A stretch of DNA of 64,000 nucleotides from Aedes albopictus (GCF_035046485.1 NC_085138.1:431445265-431509264), one strand, 5' to 3'; positions 1 through 11,592 are shown, counted from the stretch's first letter. The notes: generated from the letters alone by a model not told the origin. Translations and numbers: made by a program.

Positions 1-568
1 GGCGTCAGTACCGTCCCTCCTGCTCCTCCGATTTAATAGAATTCAAAATCGCGTTGCGCGGCTTTATCGATGGGAAACACAGTTCAAATTGCCTACTCCT
101 ACAAGTCAATTTGGCATGAACTTTGATTTTAGGTTTGCTCGTTGGTCGTTATTCGATTTCCGTTGCAACGATATGCGCGAAACCTGGCTCATTGCTAGGG
201 CAAAATGGGAGAAAATGAAAATCCAATGTGCACCGGCGCGGCGCGCACGAGGGAGCGAAGCCAGTTCCGTTCGTGAGGTGCTTATAAAAGTGGCAGCTTT
301 GATTAGACGAGTTCCGCTGTGAAATGTGACCCCACGATCCGGACAAAGTATGTGGTTAATGACGCTCGGAAATGTCAGAGATTCATGTGGCGATGTGCCG
401 CGGATTTCAGGGCGATCCTAAGTTGAGCCTACAGTTCGTCATATTTTCAAAAATTTAAGCTTTCCTTTACATTTAATGCTGCGTTCGTTCTAATCAACTT
501 AGTGAAAAACATCAACACTAACTAAACTTAAGATGATGATGAACCTGGGCTTGTTAGGGGAATATTTG
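1..568. other. No gene recognised
   Basis: I see no recognisable coding region, RNA gene or mobile-element end here. Short ORFs on both strands have no family features. The sequence looks single-copy within the window. Confidence 0.4.
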
Positions 569-774
569 CAAGTAAAAAGAAAATCGTGTACTGTTCCTTT
601 GAATTCCACTAAGAATTTGCATCCTTTGACAGATACGTATTTCGACCTCAACTGTAAGTCGAGTCAAGTACAAGGCACTGAAGACGACCTTACAGTTGAG
701 GTCGAAATACGTATCTGTCGCATCCTTAGGAATTCTAAGGAACAGTGCCTAACATAATTTTCTTTTTACTTAAG
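569..774. mobile_element. Inverted-repeat (MITE-like) element
   Basis: The two halves are inverted copies of each other. The arms run from about 569 inward and from about 774 inward for roughly 90 bases, with scattered mismatches, and share cores such as ACAGATACGTATTTCGACC. The two strongest arm segments are at 629-659 and 690-718. No transposase is present, so this is a non-autonomous fold-back or MITE-type element. I could not see an unambiguous target-site duplication, so the outer boundaries are approximate. Confidence 0.65.
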
Positions 775-1344
775 CTTAAGAATTGAAATTTAAGCTTGAA
801 GCTCATATTGACTATCCTAAAATGAAAAGCAGACTAAACATTCGTTCATTCTCATCTGAATCAGGTTCTTCATAATGATGCAAATCGCATTCAAACGATG
901 AATCAATTTTCACCATTAAACCACGCTTACAACACCCCCATGTCGGAGCACATAAAAAGACATCATTAGAATCAGGTGCTTCGATTGTACCCATACCGGC
1001 TGGCGGCAGGTACCGCCTTCTAGCTATAAATCAGGTTCCAGTTTTCCACTACGTAGTTGGATACGTCAACCCGGTGCAACGACGACCACGTTGCGACACG
1101 CGTTGCTTGGGAGTACGCATGCTCTCGAACATATGGCTTAGTCTACAAAATAGGCGGGTGAACTATTGGTAAATGCATCCATTAAAGGTCACAAGGTATG
1201 CAAACGCGCGTCTATGCATTGACTGCGCACGAGCCAGCGGGTGCAGCTCAGCTGCACATTCATCGATGTAGCAGGGCCATAAATCAACCGAGAGGAAACT
1301 AATTGATTAGCAATATTGGCAGTGCTCTGAGCGAACGATTAGTA

Positions 1345-1557
1345 CCGTAAACTGGGGTGTAGTTGATCAGTGGGGTGAACCTGATCACTCAATTACCCTT
1401 GGATATAGGCTTTCAAGAAAGCAACAATTCTATTTTAACCATTCACAATCCAATGACGTTACATTAGAATTGAATGGTAACTTCCTTGAAAGTCGATATT
1501 CGTGGGTTATTGAGTGATCAGGTTCCCCCCACTGATCAACTACACCCCAGTTTACGG
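1345..1557. mobile_element. TA-flanked MITE, 213 bp
   Basis: The terminal inverted repeats begin CCGTAAACTGGGGTG and extend about 50 bases inward with few mismatches, including the shared tract TGATCAGTGGGG. The element is flanked by TA on both sides (1343-1344 and 1558-1559), as expected for Tc1/mariner-type target duplication. It has no coding capacity and is therefore non-autonomous. Confidence 0.75.
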
Positions 1558-1559
1558 TA

Positions 1560-2070
1560 ACGGTGGTTGCGAAAGTTCAATTTTACTACTGATGTAACAA
1601 ATTGGGGATGCACTATCATCGGTCGTAGTCACCGACGAAGGACTCCTGTGGCATGCATAGCAACAACCCATATTTGTGAGAGACACTTGAAGTCCCGATG
1701 TTGTCATAATTCTTAGAAGACCGTACAAGCAGTCAAGTACCCCGCGGAGACAATTCTCACGCAAAGGAAACGCATATGCAGCAGTGCACAAATCAGTTCG
1801 ATGGCACCAAACACATCATGCAATTTGACTATCTCGAATTACAACGCGACCCAATCGCACAGGTTAAGCTGTTACCAGGGCGCACCATATTTTGCCTTCT
1901 CCTTCACACACCCATACTAGCACATCGATACCAACTTCAAGTGCCTCCCGTAGGTAATCTGTAGATTAAGAATCGAACAATAAAACATTATCAGTTTAAC
2001 AATCAAACTGTGCGTTTCGGTGTCGTCGGAAAAGAACGCCCTTCCTTAGTGAAACATTCCATACTCCTCA
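1560..2070. other. No gene recognised
   Basis: This is spacer between a MITE and a LINE relic. I see no supported gene or repeat. Confidence 0.4.
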
Positions 2071-2074
2071 ATCG

Positions 2075-2960
2075 GGTTCAGCCTGAATTGTGGACAAAAT
2101 TTTGTACGATGCATTGAGAAGTGTTATTCCTCTGTAATTCGCGCTCTCCAGTTGATGTAATTTCTTGTGAAGAGGGAAAATGTGACCATCCAAACAACTA
2201 GCATGAAGTTCTTCCTCTTCCCATATCTTGAATATACTACGGTGTAAGAATTGACATAGCTGCTCACCACCGTACTTGAGAAGCTTGATCGGGAGTTCGC
2301 CTTCCCAGCAGTGGCCTTGTTGTTCTTCAATCCTCTAATGGTGGTCTTGACCTCGTCTGGCGTTGGAGGTTTCTCAGCTTGCCCATCGTCGCTGATTCGG
2401 ACTGTCACTCTTCCATTTCCACCGTTCAACAATCCCTCAAAGTGCTCTCTCTACCGTACAGCCACCATTATTGTTTTGTCTATCAGAGAATTTTCATCAC
2501 GGTCATTGCGCACGACAGGATAAGGTGCTATTTTTCTCCGTACGCTATTGAGAGTTTCGTAAAATCTCCGCATATCATTCTGTTCCACACTCTCTTGCGC
2601 CCGATCAATCACATTTTCCCCAAAGACTTTTTTTGCGGCGGATTTGTTTTTCGGCTACTGTTTCTTCCCAGATGGCTTCCTGCTCTGCTGCGTCCCCGAC
2701 AACAGTATCCGGCTTCAGGCAACTCTGGCACTCCTCGTCGAACTATGTACTCCTTTCTAGGTCGTCTTTGAGCAGTGCCTATTACCTCCCGCGCTGTCGT
2801 TATCATCACTCCGTGGATGGGCTCCTGCAGAGTTTTGAGATGATCGCTCTCGTTGATCTCACTTAGCCGCTCGTCTAGCTTCTGGTGATAGTCAACTTAC
2901 CATGTTCAACTGGGTGTTGAAACGCATTGATCGTTGGTTCCTAGAATCTGCCACGGTGAA
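2075..2960 (-). pseudogene. RTE-like LINE relic (endonuclease-RT linker and start of RT)
   Basis: Read on the minus strand, from high to low coordinates, this decayed non-LTR retrotransposon fragment gives recognisable peptides scattered over several frames. They include RFNTQL and YHQKLDERLSEINE (about 2935-2845), FDEECQ (about 2740-2720), RRFYETLNSVRRKIAP (about 2575-2525) and REHFEGLLNGGNGRV (about 2445-2400), followed by PPTPDEV and GLKNNKA, the conserved start of the RT domain. The order matches the linker between the apurinic-like endonuclease and the RT in RTE-clade ORF2. Frameshifts and stops interrupt it throughout. It ends before the RT catalytic FADD box, so it lacks both the N-terminal endonuclease core and most of the RT. 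It cannot encode an active protein. Confidence 0.75.
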
Positions 2961-3705
2961 GTCTTTTTTTTATTTTTTTTTATTTTCTTACTAACTTCTA
3001 GATAGTGATCTGAGGCGATGTTTGGGAACCCTAACAGTTCTAACATCCATGATGCCCGAGAAGTGTCGGTTATCTGTCAGCACATGAGCGATTTTACTCG
3101 TGTTATAGCTGTGTGTAGAGTGCATCTCTGTGACTATCAGTGTTGCAATTTTTCGACAGGCCTTTATGATAGCGATATTTTGCTTTTTTCATTTTCTCCG
3201 TTTTGGTTTTCCTGTCAAAGTTGCTTTCCAATCAGCAGCACGGGAGCGAAATGAAATAGATACTCACACTCGCACGCAGCATGCTGAAAGCGAGAGCTGA
3301 CAGGGCTAAATTTCCATTCAATTTTCTGTAGTTGAGTGTTTTCACCCGTGCTAACGTATAGGGCACTCACTCTCACAAGCCACCGCTTGAGACGAATGGC
3401 CTTTCAGCATGAGTAGTGTGTGGATGATTGGGAATTGATCTTGTTGGGTCGCTCACGAATGGAGCTCTCGGATTCTGTCAGTTCTCACATCGAGGAACTG
3501 AAAACGACCGCCGCAGTCATTCATTTTCGGCTGAAAAACAGGCCCTGAGACTGATATTTTGCAGGATTGGTGACTATCAATGCTTCCGAAGAGCGACTAG
3601 CTCGCTGGGTCGGCCACCAACCTTCTAACTTGCCTTAGGATAATGAAACCCAGTTGAGTTCTCGGACGTTCATCAGCCACCCCAAACATGGAGAACAGAC
3701 GCTAT
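2961..3705. other. No gene recognised
   Basis: This is unique-looking DNA between the LINE relic and a SINE. It contains a T-rich tract near 2965-2990 and a weak inverted similarity (AGCATGCTGAAAG near 3280 against CTTTCAGCATG near 3400). Neither is strong enough to call an element. Confidence 0.35.
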
Positions 3706-3719
3706 TGTGAGCTGATCCT

Positions 3720-4008
3720 CCTCTCCTCTTCTTCTTGGCGTAACGTCCTCACTGGGACAAAGCCTGCTTCTCAGCTTAGTGTTCTATGAGCACTTCCACA
3801 GTTATTAACTGAGAGCTTCCTCTGCCAATGACCATTTTTGCATGTGTATATCGTGTGGCAGGCACGAAGATACTCTATGCCCAAGGAAGTCAAGGAAATT
3901 TCCTTTACGAAAAGATCCTGGACCGACCGGGAATCGAACCCGTCACCCTCAGCATGGCCATGCTGAATACCCGTGCGTTTACCGCCTCGGCTATGTGGGC
4001 CTCGGCTA
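3720..4008 (-). mobile_element. Feilai-type tRNA-derived SINE, full length
   Basis: On the minus strand the element starts with a tRNA-like head (about 4008-3930) carrying an A-box-like segment (ATAGCCGAGGCGGTAAACG) and a clear B box (GGGTTCGATTCCCGG). A tRNA-unrelated body and a tail near 3730 rich in AAGAAGAAGAGG follow. It is flanked by a 14-bp direct duplication, TGTGAGCTGATCCT, at 3706-3719 and 4009-4022, which shows retroposition. The body matches the Aedes SINE Feilai as I know it. A second copy lies at 51913-52189. An extra partial repeat of the 5' end (CTCGGCTATGTG) sits at the head. It would be transcribed by RNA polymerase III and mobilised by a LINE. Confidence 0.85.
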
Positions 4009-4022
4009 TGTGAGCTGATCCT

Positions 4023-4471
4023 AACCTAAAAAAAACAGACGCTCAAGTTTGCAGGAGTAAATTAATCTCTTATCTACAAGCCTAGGACCACAGTTTCCAC
4101 CGAAGTTGATTACTCGATCTTTCCTACGGTTCTCGTAGCCCGACTATTGTCACGATAAGGTAGTTATAAGTTCCTGGGGCGAGATTAATAATCTCAGTCA
4201 AAAAATCTCTTTTGTGGTGCGTATGCGTGCTGTTTCTGGGAGTGATCAAAAACGCAACTGCTCCAAGGGTAATATAGGTCCAATCTTAACCCTTTGGGCC
4301 TGAACTTTTTCAAGCGTTATTTTATATCTTGTACCGATTGTAGTTTTGTTAACGCTTTTCATTAGCTTTAGAACTTGAGCACATAAAATTGACAAAGAAA
4401 GTAGAAGATTTTTTCAAGTACTCTATCATTTGAACTGTCCTTGAGTGTACATCATAAAGTCTACAGATGTT
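4023..4471. other. No gene recognised
   Basis: This is a spacer between a SINE and a MITE. I see no supported coding region or RNA gene. Confidence 0.4.
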
Positions 4472-4975
4472 CCCGAGCAGAAGGGCATACCTTACAAATA
4501 CCATGCGAAGAACAACATGTGCTCTAATACCTGAAATTGTTGTTGCTGCGTTATTCTACGAAATGTTATGAGAACACCACAATAACAATTGGAGGTATTT
4601 GAGCAGAATTTGGTACTGATGTAGTATTTGTTGGTTTAGCAGTGAAAATAACCGAAGAACAAGATTTGCTATTACATCATAAAGTCATCGAACAAATGAA
4701 ACATTTAATAACAATAAATGTTATTAGTTTGTTATTCAATAACTTTGGGATAACAAATACAGCAGTTGAAATTTTAGGTATGCATTCATTATTGAAATAA
4801 CAATACTTGTTAGTTTCTAGGTGTCATTTATACAAAAATTTGGTACCTATTTGTTTTTGTTATGTTGCCTCTTATTACCACCTAATGAAGGGCATATCAA
4901 AGTATGGTAGTATTTAAGATAAATACCTTGATATGTTATTATCTTGTTATTTTCTTCTGCTCGGGTTGTGGTAAC
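4472..4975. mobile_element. MITE-like element, about 500 bp
   Basis: Short terminal inverted repeats CCCGAGCAGAAG and CTTCTGCTCGGG bound a very AT-rich interior rich in short TTATT/AATAA repeats. The interior has sub-terminal inverted similarity (GGGCATACC near 4484 and AAGGGCATATC near 4890). No coding sequence is present. The flanks give no clean duplication, so the superfamily is not assigned. Confidence 0.55.
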
Positions 4976-5079
4976 TATTTTTGTCGCACAAAACAACGCT
5001 GTGTAAGTCCAGTGAATCTTCTGATGATTCGCATTTAAATATCTGTTGTGACGTTCTAGGCCACCCTGCTAGTATTAAC

Positions 5080-5185
5080 TCTGGGTGGGATTCGTGACCG
5101 TGCGGTTAGTGACGCCAGCCGTCTGGGTGTTTTGTAAGCTTCGAAGTGTTGGTTCAATTCCCGCTTTAATCGGTGAATCATAGTT
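5080..5185 (+). mobile_element. tRNA-like SINE head or tRNA relic
   Basis: A pol III A-box-like segment (GTGCGGTTAGTGACG near 5099) is followed 50-60 bases later by a B box (GGTTCAATTCCCG near 5152). No good acceptor stem is apparent, so a functional tRNA gene is unlikely. A SINE head, possibly fused to unrelated sequence downstream, fits better. The 3' limit is unknown. Confidence 0.45.
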
Positions 5186-5199
5186 GAATAACAGCACAT

Positions 5200-6597
5200 T
5201 GTGGGAAAAAAAACTACTGTTAAGGATTGAATTCAAGGAGAGTTCAGAGTTAGGAGAGTTCCAATATCTAACGTTATTCGTTAAAGCGGATATTATCTAC
5301 TTTTTCGAGTGTGGACCTGAAGTTCTGCTCTTTAGAATAGTTCGATCAAAAGTGGTTCGAAATGTTTGATACAATTCCTAGAAGGTCATAGATAATGGCT
5401 AAACATTTCAAAGCGAGAATTACTACTGTACAGCTGTAAATATCAAGGACTAAACCCCAGGATAATTTAGACGACTCTAAGTGCCCCACAAGTATTTGAC
5501 AATATCTATTAGTCTTCCAGTAGGTCTGGTAACCATTGTTAATTATGATTTTACTTATGATTTCTATTTCAGGGAGTTTTTTTTTACTTGGCGCAAACAG
5601 TTTACAGTATTCGATCATTTCACGTTCGCTTTGGGCCATCCGTCGTCGTTTCTGTTAGTATCGCGTAACTCACTGGAACAATCCATTCCCTGCCATCTTA
5701 GCGAACTACATTGTCATTGTACTCACGATCAAAGCGACTTACTCCGCCAAAGCTCCACTCGTCAATGAGGCAGCATCACATTGACGACGTCGGCATAATG
5801 CTTGCTGTCACTTATGCTTGCTAGGGAAAGGGCTAGAATTTAAGGGGAATGACACTAACGTTGATCACACCCCACAGTTTCGAGATTGTGTACGGAGGGA
5901 GAAGAACATTTTGCGGGAGTCAGGCACACTGGCTTTCGCCAATTCTTTCGATTTGTTTCGGTTTATCCTTCGTTGGACGACCGTAGACCAGGCTTGATAA
6001 TTCTTCTCAAAATCAAAAGAGTTTTGCAACATGCTCTAGAGCGGTGTTTTGCTTCTGCCTCGTCGCGAGGGAGCGAACGAGAGTCTTTCTTTGTAAGGGA
6101 GTGGAATTCGCGAGAGCTTTTTGAGTGTGAGTGGACGTGAGAAACACAACAAGCAATTATGAGTGCAGGACGAACTCCTTGCTGCGCGACAAGCTCACGC
6201 TTGGTGCTGTTGAGGATTTGTGTTGTGATTTCTGAGTTTTAGTTTTTCTCCTCAGAAAACCGTCAAAATCGCTTCCTCATTTTCGCGCGAGGGAGTTTCT
6301 ATCAAGCCTGCTGGAGACTCAGTGAGTGGTATAAACGAGTGGTTTGGAGGCCATTTTAAGTTTATTGGATCCGATACCGAAGGCAAACACAGAAAACCAG
6401 CAAAATTTTAGAGTAGCCTAGTTTCCGAGCAAATGTTCGTGGGATAGCCAGGCTTTTGTCGCGGAAAATCAATCATCATGATGTTTTCCGAAGGTTTCCA
6501 GTATTAAGCTTACCCTGCTACAACAAACCATCTGGTAGATCATTCCGTTCTGGTTACTCATAGGTAATTCTTGCGCTGATGGCGAGCATACACTCAT

Positions 6598-6628
<31 letters not shown>

Positions 6629-9600
6629 TTCATCATCATCAGACTAGAAGAGGTTCTTAAAACCACAATAAAACCAAAAAAGGAACGCATTTTATGGCGG
6701 CTCTTGAAACCTCTACAAGATTAATTAGCCATCAATATCTATGTTACTTGGGCTAGGACATCCTAAGATTTGGAAAAAAAAAATCATATTCTTGCAAAAG
6801 TCTTTTTAAATACATATGAATGTAAATCGTACCCAAAATCGCAGTATTGAATAGCGTGTATCAATTCTTTTGGTTTTCCAAACTTCTTGGTGTTCAGGAT
6901 GTTCTACGATGTCAAAGATGCCACACGCACATGCATTTATATTTATTACTAAAACGAGTAGTAGGTTCGCAATAACTTTGCCAAAGATAAAGTTAATAAT
7001 TCTCAACGGGGTGATTTCACGGGTGAATCTATACAGCCATTTTTCATTTGGTGTCATATATGACCTCTCTGGAATCAAGAATAATCTGCTGATAATATCC
7101 TCTATAACCCTATAATATAATAAGATAAAGTCACTACCTGCTAGGTGCTTTCAGTCGGCGCAAACAACGCAACTGATAGAACATTCAAATTAATCATTAG
7201 GATTTAAGATTGAATTAGGAACGGCTTGGAACCAAATTAAAAGCGTATCATCGCAATGGTATTTGTGAGTGATTTAATTTATTATTGTAAGTTTGTAAAA
7301 TAAAACTTATTTTTCAGTTCAGGTTGAACCGCACTGCCCATGATCGCACAGTCGAAGTAACAACCATTGACAATGCCAGCATTCAAAAGCTAATATCTAT
7401 CACAAATACATAATTGTGATCAATTTTATTCAATAGGGCACAAGATCTAATCACTAGCTAGATGTCAACGTGAAAAAAAATCTTAAACTTTCCAAATGTT
7501 TGTTGAAAAATACAGTGGCGTTTACGTCAACTATGGTATCATGGGCAGCGCAACAATGTAGTCATGTATGTTTATTAACCCCCCTACTTTCTCTCTGTCT
7601 TAGGTACACTTTAACTTTTCTGCTACCACACTTTAAGTCCTTAAACTGCTCTGAAAACAATCAAACTCCATTTCACAAATTTTAATTTAGAATTTAGAGG
7701 ATATACTTAAACATAATTTACTTAATAGTTCTTACATTGAGATTCGAGTGCATAAACACTCGTTGTGGGAAGTCCCAGTCGTAGTTCCATGTACATGGCT
7801 TTACAAAACAAAATTTTTCCACGTCCTATCCGCATGCCACTGACTCTACCGGATTAAAACGGTCCGCTATTTGTCTAAACACTCAAACATCGCTCTCGCT
7901 TCCGAAGGGGCATTAAAAGCACTTTACGAGCTCCGCTTATCTCGGAAGACTAATCTGCTTAGCCAAAATAAAAGCTATTCACTCACTCCAGTTATCCGCG
8001 CTGCACTGATTCGAATTAGTCAGCCCTTCGGCTTGCTTCTCGACCGGGCCGGCATTCCACCAGCACCAGCAGCCCCGTAAATTGGGGACGCACGCATCTG
8101 TTTAGAAGACGGCTGGCAGCTAGGTAGGTGGGTGTTCACATCAGTCCAACCTTTGGGGCGTTACCCGCGTGTGGCACGATCGAAGATAAATGAATGCGCG
8201 CGGCACCGTCGCGTCGCCGCAGATGTCACTTTGCAGTTAACTACTGCCGAGTCAGTATGGTGACGCCCCATTTAGATAAATATTCAAAAGTCACGCCGCA
8301 CGTTGTCTAACCGGTAGTCTGCTGTTTGCTTCTTACTTGGTGTCAATTTATTAAAATGCAATTCGCACTTCTTTGCTACAATATGGGGAAGTCTTGTCTT
8401 GCCAGCAATACGAATTAAAAGAAGTCGATTTTCAAACGTTCAAATACTATGTGGATTGGTAGGATTTATTAGGTGTAGCTGATAAGCAACGTAACGCTTT
8501 TCTCGCAGTAGTGGATGATCCAAACCATCTTCAAACAATTACCCTGCAATCTTAAAATGTATTTGAAATCTCGAAACAATTTATTTGAATTTTAAAATAG
8601 ATATAATTTGTTCTTGGAGTTACTTCAGGGATGTTTCAGTATTCTGCAAGAAATTCCCTTCATATATTTATTGAATGCCTGCACAAAACTTGTCATGAAC
8701 TCCTCCAAGTTCGTCACTTTTGCAGCATCGAAGTCACTCACCCACCGAAAAATGGAATTGTATGACAACCGCATTTCCCTCCAACCAATTTCAACCCAAC
8801 AAAAGCCCCCCATTAGTCGAAAAAATCGATTGTTCGTCGCCTACCAGCACTCGCAATTCGATCCCAAGCTTTCCCTTCGGTTTCAATGTGCCGCCGCCAA
8901 TCAGCCAGCATTCCGAGAAAAATAAGAAACATTGCACTCCATGCCCGCATAGTTCCGTCCAAAAGGAAAATAGTTCACGCACTCGCATCTCATCTCCGCA
9001 CAGGCATCTCCACGTTCTCCGTTCATCAGTTTCTGCATCCAACCTAGCCGTCGTCGCATAATCTACATTTAATGGTCGTAGGAAAGCCGGTGCCGGTAAA
9101 GCGACAAAACCGAGTGCACACACAAAAGCGCATTGTTCTGCAGGGGGGCTCGAACCTCGCCCAGGCTGGCCTGGTGGCATGCGCTGACTGGAAGGAAAGT
9201 CGAACAAAATATGCAGCTTATTCGTCCGTCAGTCGTCTGTCTCCGTCATTACTCGCTGCTGCTGCTGCTGGCTTGCAATTGATGGCATTTGTGTCGCAGC
9301 AGTTGTGCTTCCAAGTGAGTTTTGTGCCATTTTCACTCTCTGCAAACTGATGATTTGTATAGTGGTTTTAGAAAAGATTTGACCACTTTTGAAAAAAAAA
9401 ACGGGAAAAGGAACGGATATATAGCCAACTCCGGAAATTGTCCAATAATTGGGTTTTCCAATTATTCTTGGATATAGTAGCATAAAACAGAATTCATAAA
9501 TTAGAGCAAAGTTTTCGGAAAAAAAACTTATCACTTGGACAAAGTTTTCAAGTTTTTTTTAGCTGAAGTTTTTTCGTGATTGCTTATCAATTCAGCCATT

Positions 9601-9990
9601 CCATCGACAATCGATATAGGGGTTCTCTGAATGTCGTGATACTTGGTTGTTGTTCGTCGAAAATAATTGGATTTTTTTTATTCCGTCATAAGGGTGACCT
9701 ATAGGATGATAGGGTTGTCCAATAATGATAGTTAAATCTTGAAATCTATAGATTTTCAAAAATACATTACTTTCAAATCAGTTGGCCGATTTAATTTGTT
9801 TTTGTTTGAATTGTAGTTTTCAGGAGAAATACGTTGAAATGGTCTAATTGCGTGTGGGGTTAAATAAAATGTAAATATATAAGTTTTCTTCACGTTTTCA
9901 TGGTTCCATAACCGAATGTTTAATTGAAAACTAAATCACCAATTGTTGCACACTCCATGCTTTTCTTATGAGTTTTGCAATAACTAGCGA
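5200..9990. other. Long stretch with no recognised gene
   Basis: About 4.8 kb of mostly unique-looking DNA lies here. ORFs up to 138 codons occur on both strands, but none shows a domain, signal or composition that supports coding. It includes a (CAT)n microsatellite at 6597-6641, a short CTG/GCT run near 9252-9270, and a moderately GC-richer block at 8000-9350 that could hold regulatory DNA or an untranslated exon. I cannot support any specific call. Confidence 0.4.
6597..6641. repeat. (CAT)n microsatellite
   Basis: About fifteen tandem ATC/CAT triplets occur here, interrupted once by a CTT. It translates as poly-methionine on the minus strand, which is an artefact of the repeat. Confidence 0.95.
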
Positions 9991-9993
9991 GTC

Positions 9994-10604
9994 TTAAGGA
10001 GAAACATCAGAGAATACAAATATGGCTGCCACAATGGCCGACTTGGACCCCTTCTCACGTTTTCAAGGGCACCAATCTGAAAAATGTGTAAACAAATGCG
10101 CTCGATTTGGAAAAGCTGTTTTTCTTGCAAGTGAGCAAATCCATGATAAACAATAGGACAGATCGGTGAAGTACTAGATTTGTAGTAATGAGCTGAATTT
10201 TAGTATGGTGAGAAGGTAATTTCTCCGTTTCTCCAATGAAATGGTGCAAAAAGAGTGGGTTTTATGATTTCTTGCCTAATTTGATGCTGTTTGAGCAAAA
10301 CTTTGGGCAACAGTGTTGTTGTTTTCTCCATTTCTTGCTACATAAACAACATAGTTATCCAAAGTTTTGCTCAAACAGCATCAAATTAGGCAAAGCATCA
10401 TAATACCCACGCTTTTTGCACCATTTCATTGCAGAAACGGAGAATTGACCTTCTCACCATACTAAAATTCAGCTCATAACTACAAATCTAGTACTACACC
10501 GAACGTGCCCCATTTCGGCTTGGTTCGATGCTTCATTCGTCAGATTTGTGCTTCTAAAGTTTGTATGCAAGATTGCAATGGGATTCCTTGATGCTTCACC
10601 TTAA
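9994..10604. mobile_element. TTAA-flanked MITE (copy A), split by a nested element
   Basis: The ends are TTAAGGAGAAACATC and GATGCTTCACCTTAA, so the terminal repeats are imperfect inverted copies inside a TTAA duplication of piggyBac style. A close relative occurs at 35350-35602. Aligning the two shows that copy A is about 255 bp once the palindromic insertion at 10156-10511 is subtracted. Shared internal text includes ATGGCTGCCACAATGGCC and TCGTCAGATTTGTG. The element is non-coding and non-autonomous. Confidence 0.7.
10156..10511. mobile_element. Palindromic MITE nested in another MITE
   Basis: Long inverted arms of about 100-150 bases (for example GTACTAGATTTGTAGT near 10171 against its complement near 10480-10495, and TTTGATGCTGTTTGAGC near 10279 against 10367) flank a short loop at about 10315-10350. 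It interrupts the outer TTAA element: the uninterrupted relative at 35350-35602 reads straight through from GATAAACAA to CGGCTTG at this point. The precise ends and duplication are ambiguous by a few bases. Confidence 0.7.
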
Positions 10605-11074
10605 GGTGTGCAACAATTGGCGATAGAAAACTTACAGTTTCAAATGTTTCAGAAAGAGATTATATTTGTAATAACTTAAAAAAATCTAACATTCGTTTAT
10701 CAATGAATCAGATATTTTTTTTGGGTATTTCAACATGCATCATTCTAATATTTCTTATATATGGTCGGCGTTAAGTCAGACCGGACCATCTGTTTTTCAA
10801 CAATTTCAGAAAAATGCCCTGCGTGAACTTGTAATATCAAATGTAGTACATTTTTATCGGAAATACTATAGTTCCTTTATGTAACGAAACATCTGCATCA
10901 AAATAATGACGAAAAGTTCAAAGTTTTTGAAACCCTTCGCATATCTTTACCTAGAAGTGTGTACTGCCCACCGTATCCTTCTGACATTGGAAACCGCAGA
11001 GCGTAGCAAGCACGTGGTTCATCCTTTACCACCATACACCGTTACCTTGTACTGCGTCAAAGATCATCCTTAGA
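10605..11074. other. No gene recognised
   Basis: This is AT-rich spacer. I see no supported feature. Confidence 0.4.
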
Positions 11075-11159
11075 CCGTTCGCAATGCTGTTTTATTTTGT
11101 ATGGCGAGTTTTAAAATTTTTAAAACTCTCCATACAAAATAAAACAGCATTGCGAACGG
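11075..11159. repeat. Near-perfect 85-bp palindrome (hairpin)
   Basis: The arm beginning CCGTTCGCAATGCTGTTTTA is repeated in inverted orientation, ending in GCGAACGG. Only a few unpaired bases lie at the centre around the AT-rich AAAATTTTTAAAA. Arms are about 40 bases and almost fully complementary. This could be a minimal fold-back transposon or the DNA template of a hairpin RNA. The sequence alone does not decide. Confidence 0.85.
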
Positions 11160-11343
11160 CCATAGCACTCATCATTTGAAAATTGTGCTTGTAAGTGTTG
11201 TTTGAGCATGGTTTATTTTTCATAGAGGACCACCTTATTAGCGTTCTGTACATCTACACAGATGAGAACTGTCTCAGTTTCTTTCCGGAGATGATGTTAT
11301 TTGATTGTATGGGGCCGAGTTCTTCGGATACAGAAGTTCAGAA

Positions 11344-11351
11344 TTTATAAA
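11344..11351 (+). promoter_or_regulatory. Candidate TATA box upstream of a small ORF
   Basis: TTTATAAAAG occurs about 95 bases before the ATG of the small ORF at 11443. An initiator-like sequence (CAACCAGTTC) lies roughly 40 bases downstream, near 11386-11395. This is a motif match only. Such motifs are frequent by chance in AT-rich DNA. Confidence 0.25.
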
Positions 11352-11442
11352 AGTAATTGAAGCCACCTAACAAGCAAACGTGGAATCAACCAGTTCATCA
11401 TTGGTTAGCTCTTTCCGAAGACTAAGTACGCAATTCAAAACA

Positions 11443-11592
11443 ATGTTTGTTGTTCACACGTCGAACGTGATGCTAATAGCAACGGCCATTAGCGTAGGCA
11501 GTATTTTGTTTTTTTTTCTACTCACTGTTCTGAATAAGCACGACGAAGAGGAGAACAGAAGACGGTGCAACATGCCTTATCTTCCACGATAG
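11443..11592 (+). CDS. Possible 49-residue single-pass membrane microprotein
   Basis: The ATG lies in a good insect initiation context (CAAAACAATG). The frame encodes 49 residues: a short N-terminus, one hydrophobic segment of about 22 residues (roughly residues 9-30, rich in I, L, V and F) that would span a membrane, then a charged tail (KHDEEENRRR) ending in PYLPR. The frame is open upstream to 11380 without another ATG, so I chose this ATG. A TATA-like box lies about 95 bases upstream. I recognise no family, and one short hydrophobic ORF in AT-rich DNA may be chance. No close AATAAA signal is visible downstream. This is a hypothesis rather than an annotation of a proven gene. Confidence 0.25.
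   Translation: MFVVHTSNVMLIATAISVGSILFFFLLTVLNKHDEEENRRRCNMPYLPR

Noticed and set aside
5080..5185. Functional tRNA gene
   Set aside because: A and B boxes are present, but there is no convincing acceptor stem or cloverleaf. A SINE head or relic is more likely.
11380..11442. GTG start for the small ORF near 11.4 kb
   Set aside because: A GTG start is not expected in an insect nuclear gene, and the ATG at 11443 has a better context.
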